Assembly: GCA_934096265.1 (NCBI GenBank)
Contig: CAKOLI010000007.1
Coordinates: forward strand, 1-50,879
Source of the DNA: an uncultured Bacilli bacterium
GTDB lineage: Bacteria > Bacillota_I > Bacilli_A > RF39 > UBA660
Direction of reading: 5' to 3'
DNA length: 50,879 nucleotides
Part shown: positions 1 through 7,775 of the stretch, piece by piece
How positions within the stretch are numbered: the stretch's first letter is position 1
Layout of the letters: every line of letters begins with the position of its first letter
Notes under the pieces: model-generated
Database searches by the model: none
The model's input: only the letters and a program-made list of their open reading frames with translations
What the model was told of the DNA's origin: nothing
Position numbers and translations under genes: made by a program

Positions 1-29
1 ATTTTATCATCATAACTTAATTTTGCCAT
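1..29 (-). CDS. N-terminal fragment, possible IS3 OrfA transposase (runs off the window)
   Basis: An ATG at 29-27 on the minus strand follows a GAGG ribosome binding site (37-40) seven bases upstream. The nine visible codons read MAKLSYDDK. This resembles the start of helix-turn-helix OrfA proteins of IS3-family elements, which often begin with similar residues. Too little is present for a domain call. The main support is its position just inside an IS3-like terminal repeat. Confidence 0.35.
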
Positions 30-75
30 ATAAAAACCTCGTTTCTGTTTTGTCCAAGAAACGGGGTTCATATCA
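1..75 (-). mobile_element. Probable end of an IS3-family insertion sequence (partial)
   Basis: Read on the minus strand from position 75, the sequence begins TGATATGAACCCCG and continues to TTGGACA at 51. This resembles the terminal inverted repeats of IS3-family elements, which begin with TG and carry a run of C followed by TTGGACA. A small reading frame resembling an IS3 orfA start follows at 29, pointing out of the window. Positions 35-46 and 57-68 form a 12-bp inverted repeat (one G-T pair) inside this end. The other end and the target duplication lie outside the window, so the assignment rests on one end only. Confidence 0.4.
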
Positions 76-144
76 TAACGTGGCTTTTTTTAGTACTTAA
101 CATATATAAAGTTTACAACAAGATAATTATTTTTTAAATATCAC

Positions 145-173
145 TTGCTAAATATGCTTTTACTTGTTATAAT
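145..173 (+). promoter_or_regulatory. Candidate cas operon promoter
   Basis: TTGCTA at 145-150 and a perfect TATAAT at 168-173 are separated by 17 bases. Transcription would start near 180, giving cas9 a leader of about 178 nt. That leader would contain the full complement of the tracrRNA encoded on the other strand. The same TTGCTA-type -35 box precedes the hisS T-box leader and lon in this window. Confidence 0.6.
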
Positions 174-217
174 TTATTTAAATAATTATATTTATCTTAA
201 TAGAAACATTTATAGAC

Positions 218-323
218 ACAAAAAAACTGCCTAAGCAGTATCTTACTAGAGTAAGTGTTTAGGGTAATACATAAGTAAAACCTTTATTTTAACTCTCTAT
301 GTCATCTTAAATGGTATTAAGAC
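218..323 (-). ncRNA. tracrRNA of the type II-A CRISPR system
   Basis: On the minus strand the RNA starts with an anti-repeat at 323. A 24-nt block (297-320) is exactly complementary to the CRISPR repeat from CTATG to ATTAA. A small internal loop and a lower stem (UAAAAU against GUUUUA) follow, as in Cas9 guide duplexes. After the anti-repeat come AGTTAAAATAA, a possible nexus hairpin, a perfect hairpin CTTAC-TAGA-GTAAG (242-255) and a terminator hairpin (226-239) with a U-tract. The length is about 106 nt. Tail and nexus architecture are those of Streptococcus-type tracrRNAs. The promoter at 330-358 places the predicted start on the first anti-repeat base. It lies in the opposite orientation to cas9 and just upstream of it. 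Confidence 0.88.
220..239 (-). terminator. Intrinsic terminator of the tracrRNA
   Basis: On the minus strand ACTGC, loop TTAG and GCAGT are followed by a run of seven T-equivalents (221-227 read as T). This 5-bp GC-containing stem plus U-tract ends the tracrRNA and is also its last structural hairpin. Confidence 0.8.
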
Positions 324-329
324 AAATAA

Positions 330-358
330 ATTATAGCACATGCTTTGGAGGTTGTCAA
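330..358 (-). promoter_or_regulatory. tracrRNA promoter, overlapping the cas9 RBS and start codon
   Basis: The minus strand reads TTGACA (358-353), a 17-base spacer, then TATAAT (335-330). Both hexamers match the sigma-A consensus exactly. The -35 box overlaps the A of the cas9 ATG, and the spacer contains the cas9 ribosome binding site. RNA polymerase bound here would compete directly with elongation into cas9 from the opposite direction. Confidence 0.85.
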
Positions 359-3300
359 TGAAAAAAGTAGAAAAAATAAAGAAAGATTACATTATAGGAA
401 TAGATATAGGAAACACATCAGTAGGTTGGGCAGTTATTTACAAAAATAACTTCAAACTAGTTAAAAAAGGCAATAAAAACCTATGGGGAGTTAGACTGTT
501 TGAAGAAGCAGAAACAGCATCTAAAAGAAGAATGCACCGTAGTGTTAGAAGAAGATTACAAAGAAGAAAAACAAGAATTAAATACTTACAAAAAGAATTT
601 TACAATGATATTTTCAAAGTAGACAACACATTCTTCACTAAACTTAAAGAAAGTGCATACAACAAAAACGATGATATCAATAAATCTATTAAATTTACTA
701 AGGAAGATTATAAATTAATCAGTGACTATTACAAGAAATATCCCACTATTTATCACCTAAGACACGACTTAGCAAATACAAAAGATTATAGAGACATTAG
801 ACTTATTTACTTAGCAATACACCATATTATCAAATACCGTGGCAATTTTAACACAGTAGGTAACTTCTCAGTAGACAAAATGAACATCTCCTTTCAAATA
901 GAAACATGTCTATCTAGCATATATGACTTACTTGACATAGATAGCTTTAATAAAGATAAAATAGATAGTATAGATTATACTTCCTTGGAAAAAGCCATCT
1001 TAATACAAAACAAAAATGACCGTAAAATAGAAATAACAAACATACTATCTGACTACTTTTCAAAAGATTTTATCTCCTCATTTATTAAACTAACTAATGG
1101 AGATGTATTCTCTATCAATAAACTATTTGACCTAGATATAGATACCGACCTTAAAATTAGCTTCACTGGTAGCACATACGAAGATAAAATAGAAGAGTAT
1201 TATGAGTATTTAAATAACGAAATAGAAGTATTAGAAAACTTTAAAGCCCTATATGACATGATTTATTTAAAAAGAATATTCCAAAATAGCAACAGTCTTT
1301 CTCTTTCTTCATTAATGATAGATAAATATAATAAATTCAAAAAAGATTTAAACATATTAAAAAGTGCTTTTAGAAAAGATAGAGATTTATACAAACAATT
1401 ATTTAAATCCCATGATAACTATTGTTTATATGACAGTTATATACATAATAAAATAGATTATAACACTTTCATTAAAGAACTAAATAAACTAATAATATGT
1501 CTAAATAGTAGATATAAAGAAAAAGTACTTGACATAATTAATGATGATGAATTTTTACCTAGAATTACTAACACAGAAAATGGTAAATATCCGTATCAAT
1601 TAAATGAAAATGAACTTATCAAAATTATAGAAAATCACGGTAGACATTATCCTTTCTTACTAAACAAAACTACTGATAACAAATATCGCCTAGTTAAATT
1701 ACTTGAATTTAAAATCCCGTATTACATAGGACCATTAAACAATACCACTTCTAAAAAAGATACTAACAATAGTTTTGCTTGGCTTACTAAATATGATGAT
1801 AAAGTAAACATTACACCATATAATTTTGATGAAGTTATAAATATAAATAAAACTGCTGAGGACTTTATATACAGAATGATAAGAAATTGCACATATATCC
1901 AAAACGAAAAAGTAATTCCTAATAATTCAATACTATATTCAAAATTCAAGGTATTAAACGAACTAAAACAGATAAAAGTAAATAACAGAAAACTTACTAT
2001 AGATATGGTAAATAAAGTGTACAACGAACTATTCTTAAAAGAAAATACTAACATTACTGATAAAAAGTTTAAAATTTATTTAAGAACTACTGGAGCATTT
2101 GACATGTATGATGAACTTAATATAACAGGCTACTCATCTTTAGATAAATTTTCTAACAATATGAAAAGCTACGTCGACTTTTTTGGTGATAATGGAATAT
2201 TTAATGCCACTAATTACGATATAACCTCCGCGGAAGAAATAATTAAATGGATTACAATCTTTGAAGATAAGAAAATTTTAAAAAGTAAATTAGAAGAGAA
2301 ATATACAGATTTATCTACAGACAAAATACAACAAATACTCTCGCTTAAATACTCTGGCTGGAGCAATTTATCTTCTAAATTATTAACTACCAAGTATTAC
2401 GAAGGCAAATCTATTATGGACCTAATGATAGAAACAAATCAAAATTTTATGCAAATCATATGTGACAAAAAGTATAAATTCCAAAAGATGATAGACGAAT
2501 TTAACAAAATAGATGCCACTAAAAAGATAAATTATGAATTAGTAGAAAACTTACAGACTTCTCCTTCTACCAAGAAAGGAATATATCAAAGCCTAAAAGT
2601 TATTAATGAAATATATAAATATATGGGCTACGCTCCAACCGATATTTCTATAGAAATGGCCAGAGGAGCAACTGCAAAGAAAAGAACAGACGATAGAAAA
2701 AAATATTTAGAACGCCTATATGAGAAAAACCGTAGTAGTATTGATAATTATTCTTTCTTATGGAAACAACTTAAAAATATTGATAAAATAGATAGCAATA
2801 ACGAAAAATTATTTTTATATTTTATTCAAGAAGGCAAAAGCCTATACTCCAAAACTCCCCTAGATATTAACTCATTATCTTCATATGAAGTTGACCACAT
2901 TATACCTAGGTCATTAATAAAAGATGACTCTATTCAAAATAAAGCATTAGTCTTAAAAGAAGAAAATCAAATCAAAGCCGCGGAAGTAGTATTACCGAAG
3001 ATGTATAGAACAGAAAAAATGAAATCCTGGTGGGAACACTTAAAGAAAGTTAATTTAATTAGTGGCAAAAAATATGATAATCTATGCCGTGATAGATATA
3101 GTGATGAAGCCATAAATGGTTTTATTAATAGACAACTAGTAGAAACTAGACAAATATGCAAAAATGTCGCGAATATAATTGCAAACTATTTTCCAAATAC
3201 CAGCGTTATCTATCTAAATGCCAACTTATCCAGCAATTATCGTGATAAAAATGAACTATTTAAATTTAGGAACATAAACAACTTTCATCACGCCCATGAT

Positions 3301-4350
3301 GCTTATCTAACAGGTGTATTAGGCGAATATAAAAATACCTACTTAAAAGGAAATATTGACTTCAACAAACTTAAATCATATAACTATAATTTATATATCA
3401 ATAAACAATATAAAAAATTAAAATATGGCTTCGTCATAAATAGTCTTGACGAAAATATAAACAACAACTTTACAAACGGAAATTTTGATATTAATAAATT
3501 TAACAACATAGTTATAAATACTTTATACCAAAATGATATATTAGTTACCAAAAAAACAGAAATTAGAGATGGTGCTTTCTACGAAGAAAATTTATCCAAA
3601 AAGAACACCAAAGGTGTCAAATGTAGAGATAATATGAATAGCAATATGTATGGTGTCTACAGTGGTGTTAACCCATCTTATGCCACTCTTGTTAGGTACA
3701 CTGCTAAGAATAAGACAAATACAAAACTAATTGGAATACCTATCTATATAGATGTTAAATGTAAAAAAGACATAAACATTAAAAATAATTATATTAGAAC
3801 ATTACTAAATTTTAAAGAAAATGATACCTTCAAAATAATTAAAGATAAAATACCTTTTTATACTAAAATTAATTGGAATAATAAAATATGCTATCTAGTC
3901 GGAGCTACTGATAAAGTAGAAGTATGTAATGCTTATGAATTTAAGATAGATAAAAACAATTTAATCAAATGGAAATACTCTTTACATAAACTACTTAATA
4001 ATAATTCTTATCAAGTTGATAGTGCCAAATATGAACAAGATCTAGAAGAAATAATTATTTACATTATAGATAAAATATTTAAAAAATATCCATTATATGA
4101 TAACTTAGTTACCCAAATGAAAGACATGTTTAAATATAATAACATTGACAAATTATCTTTAGAAGATAAAGAAATTATAATAACTGAGATGCTAAAATTA
4201 TTAAAATGTGATAGTGCCACTGCAAACTTAAAAGCCTTAGATAAAACATATTCAAGTGCTTTTGGTAGAAAAAAAGGCTGTACAATCAGTAATGTTAAAA
4301 TAATAAATACATCTCCAACAGGCATATGGGAGATACAAAATGAGTTTTAG
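358..4350 (+). CDS. cas9: CRISPR-associated endonuclease Cas9 (type II-A)
   Basis: RNA-guided DNA endonuclease of 1330 residues, close to the usual size of type II-A Cas9. RuvC-I has GIDIGNTSVGWAV with catalytic Asp16. An Arg-rich bridge helix follows (RRMHRSVRRRLQRRK). RuvC-II has SIEMARG with Glu766. The HNH domain has YEVDHIIPRS with His847 and an Asn at about 870. RuvC-III has HHAHDAY with Asp981. The wedge and PAM-interacting regions make up the C-terminus, ending near SPTGIWE. All nuclease residues are present, so it should be active. I chose the ATG at 358 because GGAGG lies at 347-351; an in-frame ATG at 340 lies upstream of that site. cas1 overlaps its end by 11 bases. The PAM cannot be read from sequence alone. 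Confidence 0.96.
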   Translation: MKKVEKIKKDYIIGIDIGNTSVGWAVIYKNNFKLVKKGNKNLWGVRLFEEAETASKRRMHRSVRRRLQRRKTRIKYLQKEFYNDIFKVDNTFFTKLKESAYNKNDDINKSIKFTKEDYKLISDYYKKYPTIYHLRHDLANTKDYRDIRLIYLAIHHIIKYRGNFNTVGNFSVDKMNISFQIETCLSSIYDLLDIDSFNKDKIDSIDYTSLEKAILIQNKNDRKIEITNILSDYFSKDFISSFIKLTNGDVFSINKLFDLDIDTDLKISFTGSTYEDKIEEYYEYLNNEIEVLENFKALYDMIYLKRIFQNSNSLSLSSLMIDKYNKFKKDLNILKSAFRKDRDLYKQLFKSHDNYCLYDSYIHNKIDYNTFIKELNKLIICLNSRYKEKVLDIINDDEFLPRITNTENGKYPYQLNENELIKIIENHGRHYPFLLNKTTDNKYRLVKLLEFKIPYYIGPLNNTTSKKDTNNSFAWLTKYDDKVNITPYNFDEVININKTAEDFIYRMIRNCTYIQNEKVIPNNSILYSKFKVLNELKQIKVNNRKLTIDMVNKVYNELFLKENTNITDKKFKIYLRTTGAFDMYDELNITGYSSLDKFSNNMKSYVDFFGDNGIFNATNYDITSAEEIIKWITIFEDKKILKSKLEEKYTDLSTDKIQQILSLKYSGWSNLSSKLLTTKYYEGKSIMDLMIETNQNFMQIICDKKYKFQKMIDEFNKIDATKKINYELVENLQTSPSTKKGIYQSLKVINEIYKYMGYAPTDISIEMARGATAKKRTDDRKKYLERLYEKNRSSIDNYSFLWKQLKNIDKIDSNNEKLFLYFIQEGKSLYSKTPLDINSLSSYEVDHIIPRSLIKDDSIQNKALVLKEENQIKAAEVVLPKMYRTEKMKSWWEHLKKVNLISGKKYDNLCRDRYSDEAINGFINRQLVETRQICKNVANIIANYFPNTSVIYLNANLSSNYRDKNELFKFRNINNFHHAHDAYLTGVLGEYKNTYLKGNIDFNKLKSYNYNLYINKQYKKLKYGFVINSLDENINNNFTNGNFDINKFNNIVINTLYQNDILVTKKTEIRDGAFYEENLSKKNTKGVKCRDNMNSNMYGVYSGVNPSYATLVRYTAKNKTNTKLIGIPIYIDVKCKKDINIKNNYIRTLLNFKENDTFKIIKDKIPFYTKINWNNKICYLVGATDKVEVCNAYEFKIDKNNLIKWKYSLHKLLNNNSYQVDSAKYEQDLEEIIIYIIDKIFKKYPLYDNLVTQMKDMFKYNNIDKLSLEDKEIIITEMLKLLKCDSATANLKALDKTYSSAFGRKKGCTISNVKIINTSPTGIWEIQNEF

Positions 4351-5212
4351 AACTATAGTTATATCGAAAAGTTCAAAAATAAGTTATAAAAATAGATTTT
4401 TGGTAGTAAAACAAGAACTAGAAGAAAAATATATCCATCTATCTGAAATAGATACTGTTATCATTGACTCAATATCAGTATCTATATCGACCTACTTATT
4501 AAAAGAACTATCTGATAGTAAAATTAATGTAATTTTTTGCGATGAAAAACACAATCCATATGGAGAATTACTCCCTTTATCAAGAAGATGCAATACAAGT
4601 AAAAAAATAATAGAACAAACTAAATGGACTATAAAACAAAAAGATACTATTTGGATGAATATTGTAAAAAACAAAATACTAAATCAAACCATATTATTAC
4701 AAAAAATTAATTCAAGTAATTTTAAAGTACTATCTAATTACGTAAAAGAAGTTAAAATAGGAGATAAAACAAATAGAGAAGGTCATGCCGCTAAGATATA
4801 TTTTAAAGACTTATTTGGCAAAGAATTTATAAGGCATAACGATGATAATATTAACTCTGCTTTAAATTATGGATATGCTATCTTACTTTCTACCATTAAC
4901 AAAGAAATAGTCAACAATGGATGCCTCACTCAATTAGGTATCCATCATAAAAATGAATTTAACGAATTTAACTTAACATGCGACTTAATAGAACCATTTA
5001 GAGTAATTATCGATAAATTTGTATATAATAATTTAGATAAAAAATTTGATACCGACTATAAATTAGATTTAGTCAATTTATTTAATCAAAGATTTAGATA
5101 TAATAAAAAGATGTATATATTAAAAGATATAATCGAAATGTATGTAAAGAATACTTTAGATTGTCTATTCGATATAAATAATGAATATATGGGTTTTATA
5201 TATGAGGAATAA
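4340..5212 (+). CDS. cas1: CRISPR integrase Cas1 (type II)
   Basis: Catalytic subunit of the Cas1-Cas2 spacer integrase, 290 residues, which is normal for type II Cas1. The metal-binding residues are visible as Glu147 (NREGHAAKIYF), His202/His203 (GIHHKNEFNEF) and Glu218 (DLIEPFR). These match the Glu-His-Glu triad of the family in order and spacing. The N-terminal half is the usual beta-rich dimerisation domain (FRTIVISKSSKISYKN). The ATG lies 11 bases before the cas9 stop, so the gene is translationally coupled to cas9. Nothing looks degraded, so adaptation should be functional. Confidence 0.95.
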   Translation: MSFRTIVISKSSKISYKNRFLVVKQELEEKYIHLSEIDTVIIDSISVSISTYLLKELSDSKINVIFCDEKHNPYGELLPLSRRCNTSKKIIEQTKWTIKQKDTIWMNIVKNKILNQTILLQKINSSNFKVLSNYVKEVKIGDKTNREGHAAKIYFKDLFGKEFIRHNDDNINSALNYGYAILLSTINKEIVNNGCLTQLGIHHKNEFNEFNLTCDLIEPFRVIIDKFVYNNLDKKFDTDYKLDLVNLFNQRFRYNKKMYILKDIIEMYVKNTLDCLFDINNEYMGFIYEE

Positions 5213-5216
5213 AGTT

Positions 5217-5522
5217 ATGCGAACAATTATTTTTTTCGATTTACCAAATGTATACGCTAGAGATAAAAGAAATTATTTAAAATTTAGAAAGTTTTTAATT
5301 AATGAAGGATTTATTATGATGCAAGAATCTGTCTACTCCAAAATCACATTAAACTCTTCACAAAGTACATTATTAATTAATAGAATACGAAAAAATGCTC
5401 CTAGAAACGGTATTATTCAACTTCTAACTATTACTGAAAAACAATACACCAATATTGAATTTGTAATAGGGAAGAGTAACTCTAAAATTATTAATAATGA
5501 TGAAAGGTTAATAGTATTATGA
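5217..5522 (+). CDS. cas2: CRISPR-associated protein Cas2
   Basis: Structural partner of Cas1 in spacer integration, 101 residues from the chosen start. It has a ferredoxin-like fold beginning MRTIIFFDLPNVYARDKR, with the conserved Asp after the first strand, and the type II signature FRKFLINEGFIMMQESVYSK. The ATG at 5217 is preferred because GAGGA (5204-5208) sits eight bases before it. In-frame ATGs at 5181 and 5202 lack a good binding site, although the latter would resemble some streptococcal N-termini. The TGA stop overlaps the csn2 ATG (ATGA at 5519-5522). Confidence 0.93.
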   Translation: MRTIIFFDLPNVYARDKRNYLKFRKFLINEGFIMMQESVYSKITLNSSQSTLLINRIRKNAPRNGIIQLLTITEKQYTNIEFVIGKSNSKIINNDERLIVL

Positions 5523-6199
5523 ATTTAAAATTTGATTATTTAGATAACAAAATAACTTTAACTAATGACATTGTTAATGTCATTGAAATAGAAAACAAAG
5601 CATACTTACATAGAATAATTAATGACATTAAAAAATATGTAGTTGACGGTGAAATTATAGACAGTATATTATTTTATGATAATGACTTTAACGAAATAAC
5701 CGCTAGTAATAAATGTAAATTATTAATCGATTACTTTAATATTGATTTTAACGTAAAGAAAAACATATCAGCATTATATAAAAAAATTAACGATAACATA
5801 AATGAAGAAGAAAGACTCCTATTATTAAAAGAATATAATAAAATAGCCAAAATTATTAGTAAAATACTAAACAAGATAGATATATCAATCAGTGTAAATA
5901 ATGAATTAAATTTTGATGATTTATATAAATTTCTAAAAGTATATATAAATCAAAGTGATGATTTATTAGAAAACTTATTTCTATATATTGATATATGTAA
6001 AGAATTATCATCTACTACTTTAATATTTTTAATCAACATTAAAGATTATTTAAAACAAGATGAATTAATAGAATTATATAAATATGCAATATATAACTCA
6101 ATTAATCTAGTATTAATTGACTCTCATTGCTATGGCACCACTTTAAAATATGAAAAGAAATTAATTATAGATGAGAATTTAGATGAAATTGTGATATAA
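5519..6199 (+). CDS. csn2: Csn2, type II-A adaptation protein
   Basis: Ring-forming DNA-end-binding protein required for spacer acquisition in type II-A systems. The 226-residue length and the N-terminus MNLKFDYLDNKITL match the family. Its place after cas2 and before the array is the defining type II-A order. It overlaps cas2 by four bases. Its TAA stop lies inside the extended -10 box of the array promoter. The central Lys/Asn-rich helices are diverged, so the family call rests on both sequence and position. Confidence 0.85.
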   Translation: MNLKFDYLDNKITLTNDIVNVIEIENKAYLHRIINDIKKYVVDGEIIDSILFYDNDFNEITASNKCKLLIDYFNIDFNVKKNISALYKKINDNINEEERLLLLKEYNKIAKIISKILNKIDISISVNNELNFDDLYKFLKVYINQSDDLLENLFLYIDICKELSSTTLIFLINIKDYLKQDELIELYKYAIYNSINLVLIDSHCYGTTLKYEKKLIIDENLDEIVI

Positions 6200-6200
6200 T
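6192..6200 (+). promoter_or_regulatory. Extended -10 promoter of the CRISPR array; leader follows
   Basis: TG at 6192-6193 plus TATAAT at 6195-6200 forms an extended -10 element with no clear -35 box. Transcription would begin near 6207, inside a leader of only about 45 bases (6200-6244) before the first repeat. The -10 box contains the csn2 stop codon. The 6S-like RNA at 7569 has the same TGATATAAT element. Confidence 0.55.
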
Positions 6201-6244
6201 GTTAATGATATAGAAAATGCCATTTTTGATGATTGATTTTCTAT

Positions 6245-7470
6245 GTTTTAGTTCTATGTCATCTTAAATGGTATTAAAACACTTTTAGTAATGTATTTAG
6301 CCTTGATTTCTCTTGTAAATAACGTATTTCAGTTTTAGTTCTATGTCATCTTAAATGGTATTAAAACTAGGTGTTTACTTTTTACGTAAGCTTGTAAGTT
6401 TTAGTTCTATGTCATCTTAAATGGTATTAAAACTACGGTAAATCATGTTATATAAAAATTTTAGTTTTAGTTCTATGTCATCTTAAATGGTATTAAAACA
6501 CGGGTAAAGACGCTGGTGTTGAATAATGAGTTTTAGTTCTATGTCATCTTAAATGGTATTAAAACTACGGTAAATCATGTTATATAAAAATTTTAGTTTT
6601 AGTTCTATGTCATCTTAAATGGTATTAAAACACGGGTAAAGACGCTGGTGTTGAATAATGAGTTTTAGTTCTATGTCATCTTAAATGGTATTAAAACATT
6701 GACTACATTGAGTGTAAAGATAATTTTGTTTTAGTTCTATGTCATCTTAAATGGTATTAAAACTAAAGCTACTGGAACAATCATCACGATGAGTTTTAGT
6801 TCTATGTCATCTTAAATGGTATTAAAACAAGAAAAAACAACAAAGGCAGTTGTTATGGGTTTTAGTTCTATGTCATCTTAAATGGTATTAAAACACGCGC
6901 TTAATATTGTAAATTAGGACCATAGTTTTAGTTCTATGTCATCTTAAATGGTATTAAAACAGATGTTTATGCCTGTAACGGATAATTCATGTTTTAGTTC
7001 TATGTCATCTTAAATGGTATTAAAACATTTTTATTTAGTTACTGTGAAATATATATGTTTTAGTTCTATGTCATCTTAAATGGTATTAAAACTTTAATAA
7101 ATGAATATAAAAAAAGTATTTGGTTTTAGTTCTATGTCATCTTAAATGGTATTAAAACACGCGCTTAATATTGTAAATTAGGACCATAGTTTTAGTTCTA
7201 TGTCATCTTAAATGGTATTAAAACAGATGTTTATGCCTGTAACGGATAATTCATGTTTTAGTTCTATGTCATCTTAAATGGTATTAAAACAACCAATTCA
7301 AGCCCACGTAATAGAGCCATAGTTTTTGTTCTATGTCATCTTAAATGGTATTAAAACTTATAGTTCGTACTAGATATAAAAATTCTTGTTTTAGTTCTAT
7401 GTCATCTTAAATGGTATTAAAACTATTTTAGTATCTTCTTTTACATAATCAGAGTTTTAGTTCTATGTCA
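6245..7470 (+). CRISPR. CRISPR array, 18 complete repeats plus one truncated, 18 spacers
   Basis: The 36-bp repeat begins GTTTTAGTTCTATGTCATC and ends GGTATTAAAAC. The start is typical of Cas9-linked repeats. Full repeats begin at 6245, 6332, 6398, 6464, 6530, 6596, 6662, 6728, 6793, 6859, 6925, 6991, 7057, 7123, 7189, 7255, 7322 and 7388. A 17-nt truncated repeat lies at 7454-7470. Spacers are 30 nt except the first (51), the eighth (29) and the sixteenth (31). Spacers 5-6 repeat 3-4 exactly, and 14-15 repeat 10-11, leaving 14 unique. The repeat at 7322 has T instead of A at its sixth base. The leader end is at 6245, next to csn2, so older spacers lie toward 7470. Confidence 0.98.
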
Positions 7471-7553
7471 CCCCAAGCCAACATCCCAATTTTATAAAAA
7501 ACAAATTAAAAGTGTCAAATATCAAAATAGTAGTAGATTTTAAAAAAGTATTA

Positions 7554-7562
7554 TGATATAAT
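7554..7562 (+). promoter_or_regulatory. Extended -10 promoter of the 6S-like RNA
   Basis: TGATATAAT (7554-7562) is a perfect extended -10 element. It predicts a start at about 7569, which is exactly the first base of the closing stem of the RNA that follows. No convincing -35 box is visible. Confidence 0.55.
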
Positions 7563-7568
7563 TAAGAT

Positions 7569-7754
7569 ACCTGAAGGGATTAGAAATCTTAGTTATAAAA
7601 CCGACTAAAGATGATATACGGGAGTCTAAAGTCTATTATGTGTTGAAAGCCTATTGCCTTAGCATATAGGAATCCTAATTAATAGATGGAGATGCCCACC
7701 TGTGAGCTACGCTGCGGGTTTTATCAAATCAGTTTCTACCTTTTGGGTTTTTTT
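7569..7754 (+). ncRNA. ssrS: 6S RNA (regulator of RNA polymerase), by structure and context
   Basis: The two ends pair: 7569-7578 with 7739-7748 (10 bp with G-U pairs), then 7581-7587 with 7732-7738. A U-tract runs to 7754. Inside, a large open region is flanked by an ATCTTAGT hairpin on the 5' side and a CCC/GGG hairpin with AGC-TAC-GCT on the 3' side. A terminal arm includes TCTATTA/TAATAGA and CCTATTGC-CTTA-GCATATAGG. This single rod with a central bubble, about 186 nt long, is the 6S architecture. From memory, Firmicutes 6S genes often lie near tcdA, aspS and rarA, and tcdA and rarA follow here. A covariance-model search was not possible. Confidence 0.68.
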
Positions 7755-7775
7755 ATGTCAAAGGAGGTATTATAT

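Noticed and set aside
35..91. Intrinsic terminator (hairpin 35-68 plus T-run 85-91)
   Set aside because: The T-run is 16 bases after the stem, and the inverted repeat is better explained as part of an IS3-like end.
291..323. Isolated degenerate CRISPR repeat as the relic of a second array
   Set aside because: No spacer or second repeat is near, and on the minus strand it has a promoter, hairpins and a terminator: it is the tracrRNA anti-repeat.
340..357. ATG at 340 as the cas9 start
   Set aside because: It would precede the GGAGG site (347-351), which is well spaced for the ATG at 358.
5520..5522. Mycoplasma-type code (TGA read as Trp)
   Set aside because: TGA ends cas2 exactly at the csn2 start, and Trp is encoded by TGG throughout.
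218..7470. A subtype other than II-A
   Set aside because: csn2 is present and the order cas9-cas1-cas2-csn2 is the II-A standard; no cas4 or extra gene occurs.
7686..7775. N-terminal extension of TcdA by 30 residues
   Set aside because: The extension translates the 3' half of the 6S-like RNA and lies before a perfect AAAGGAGG.
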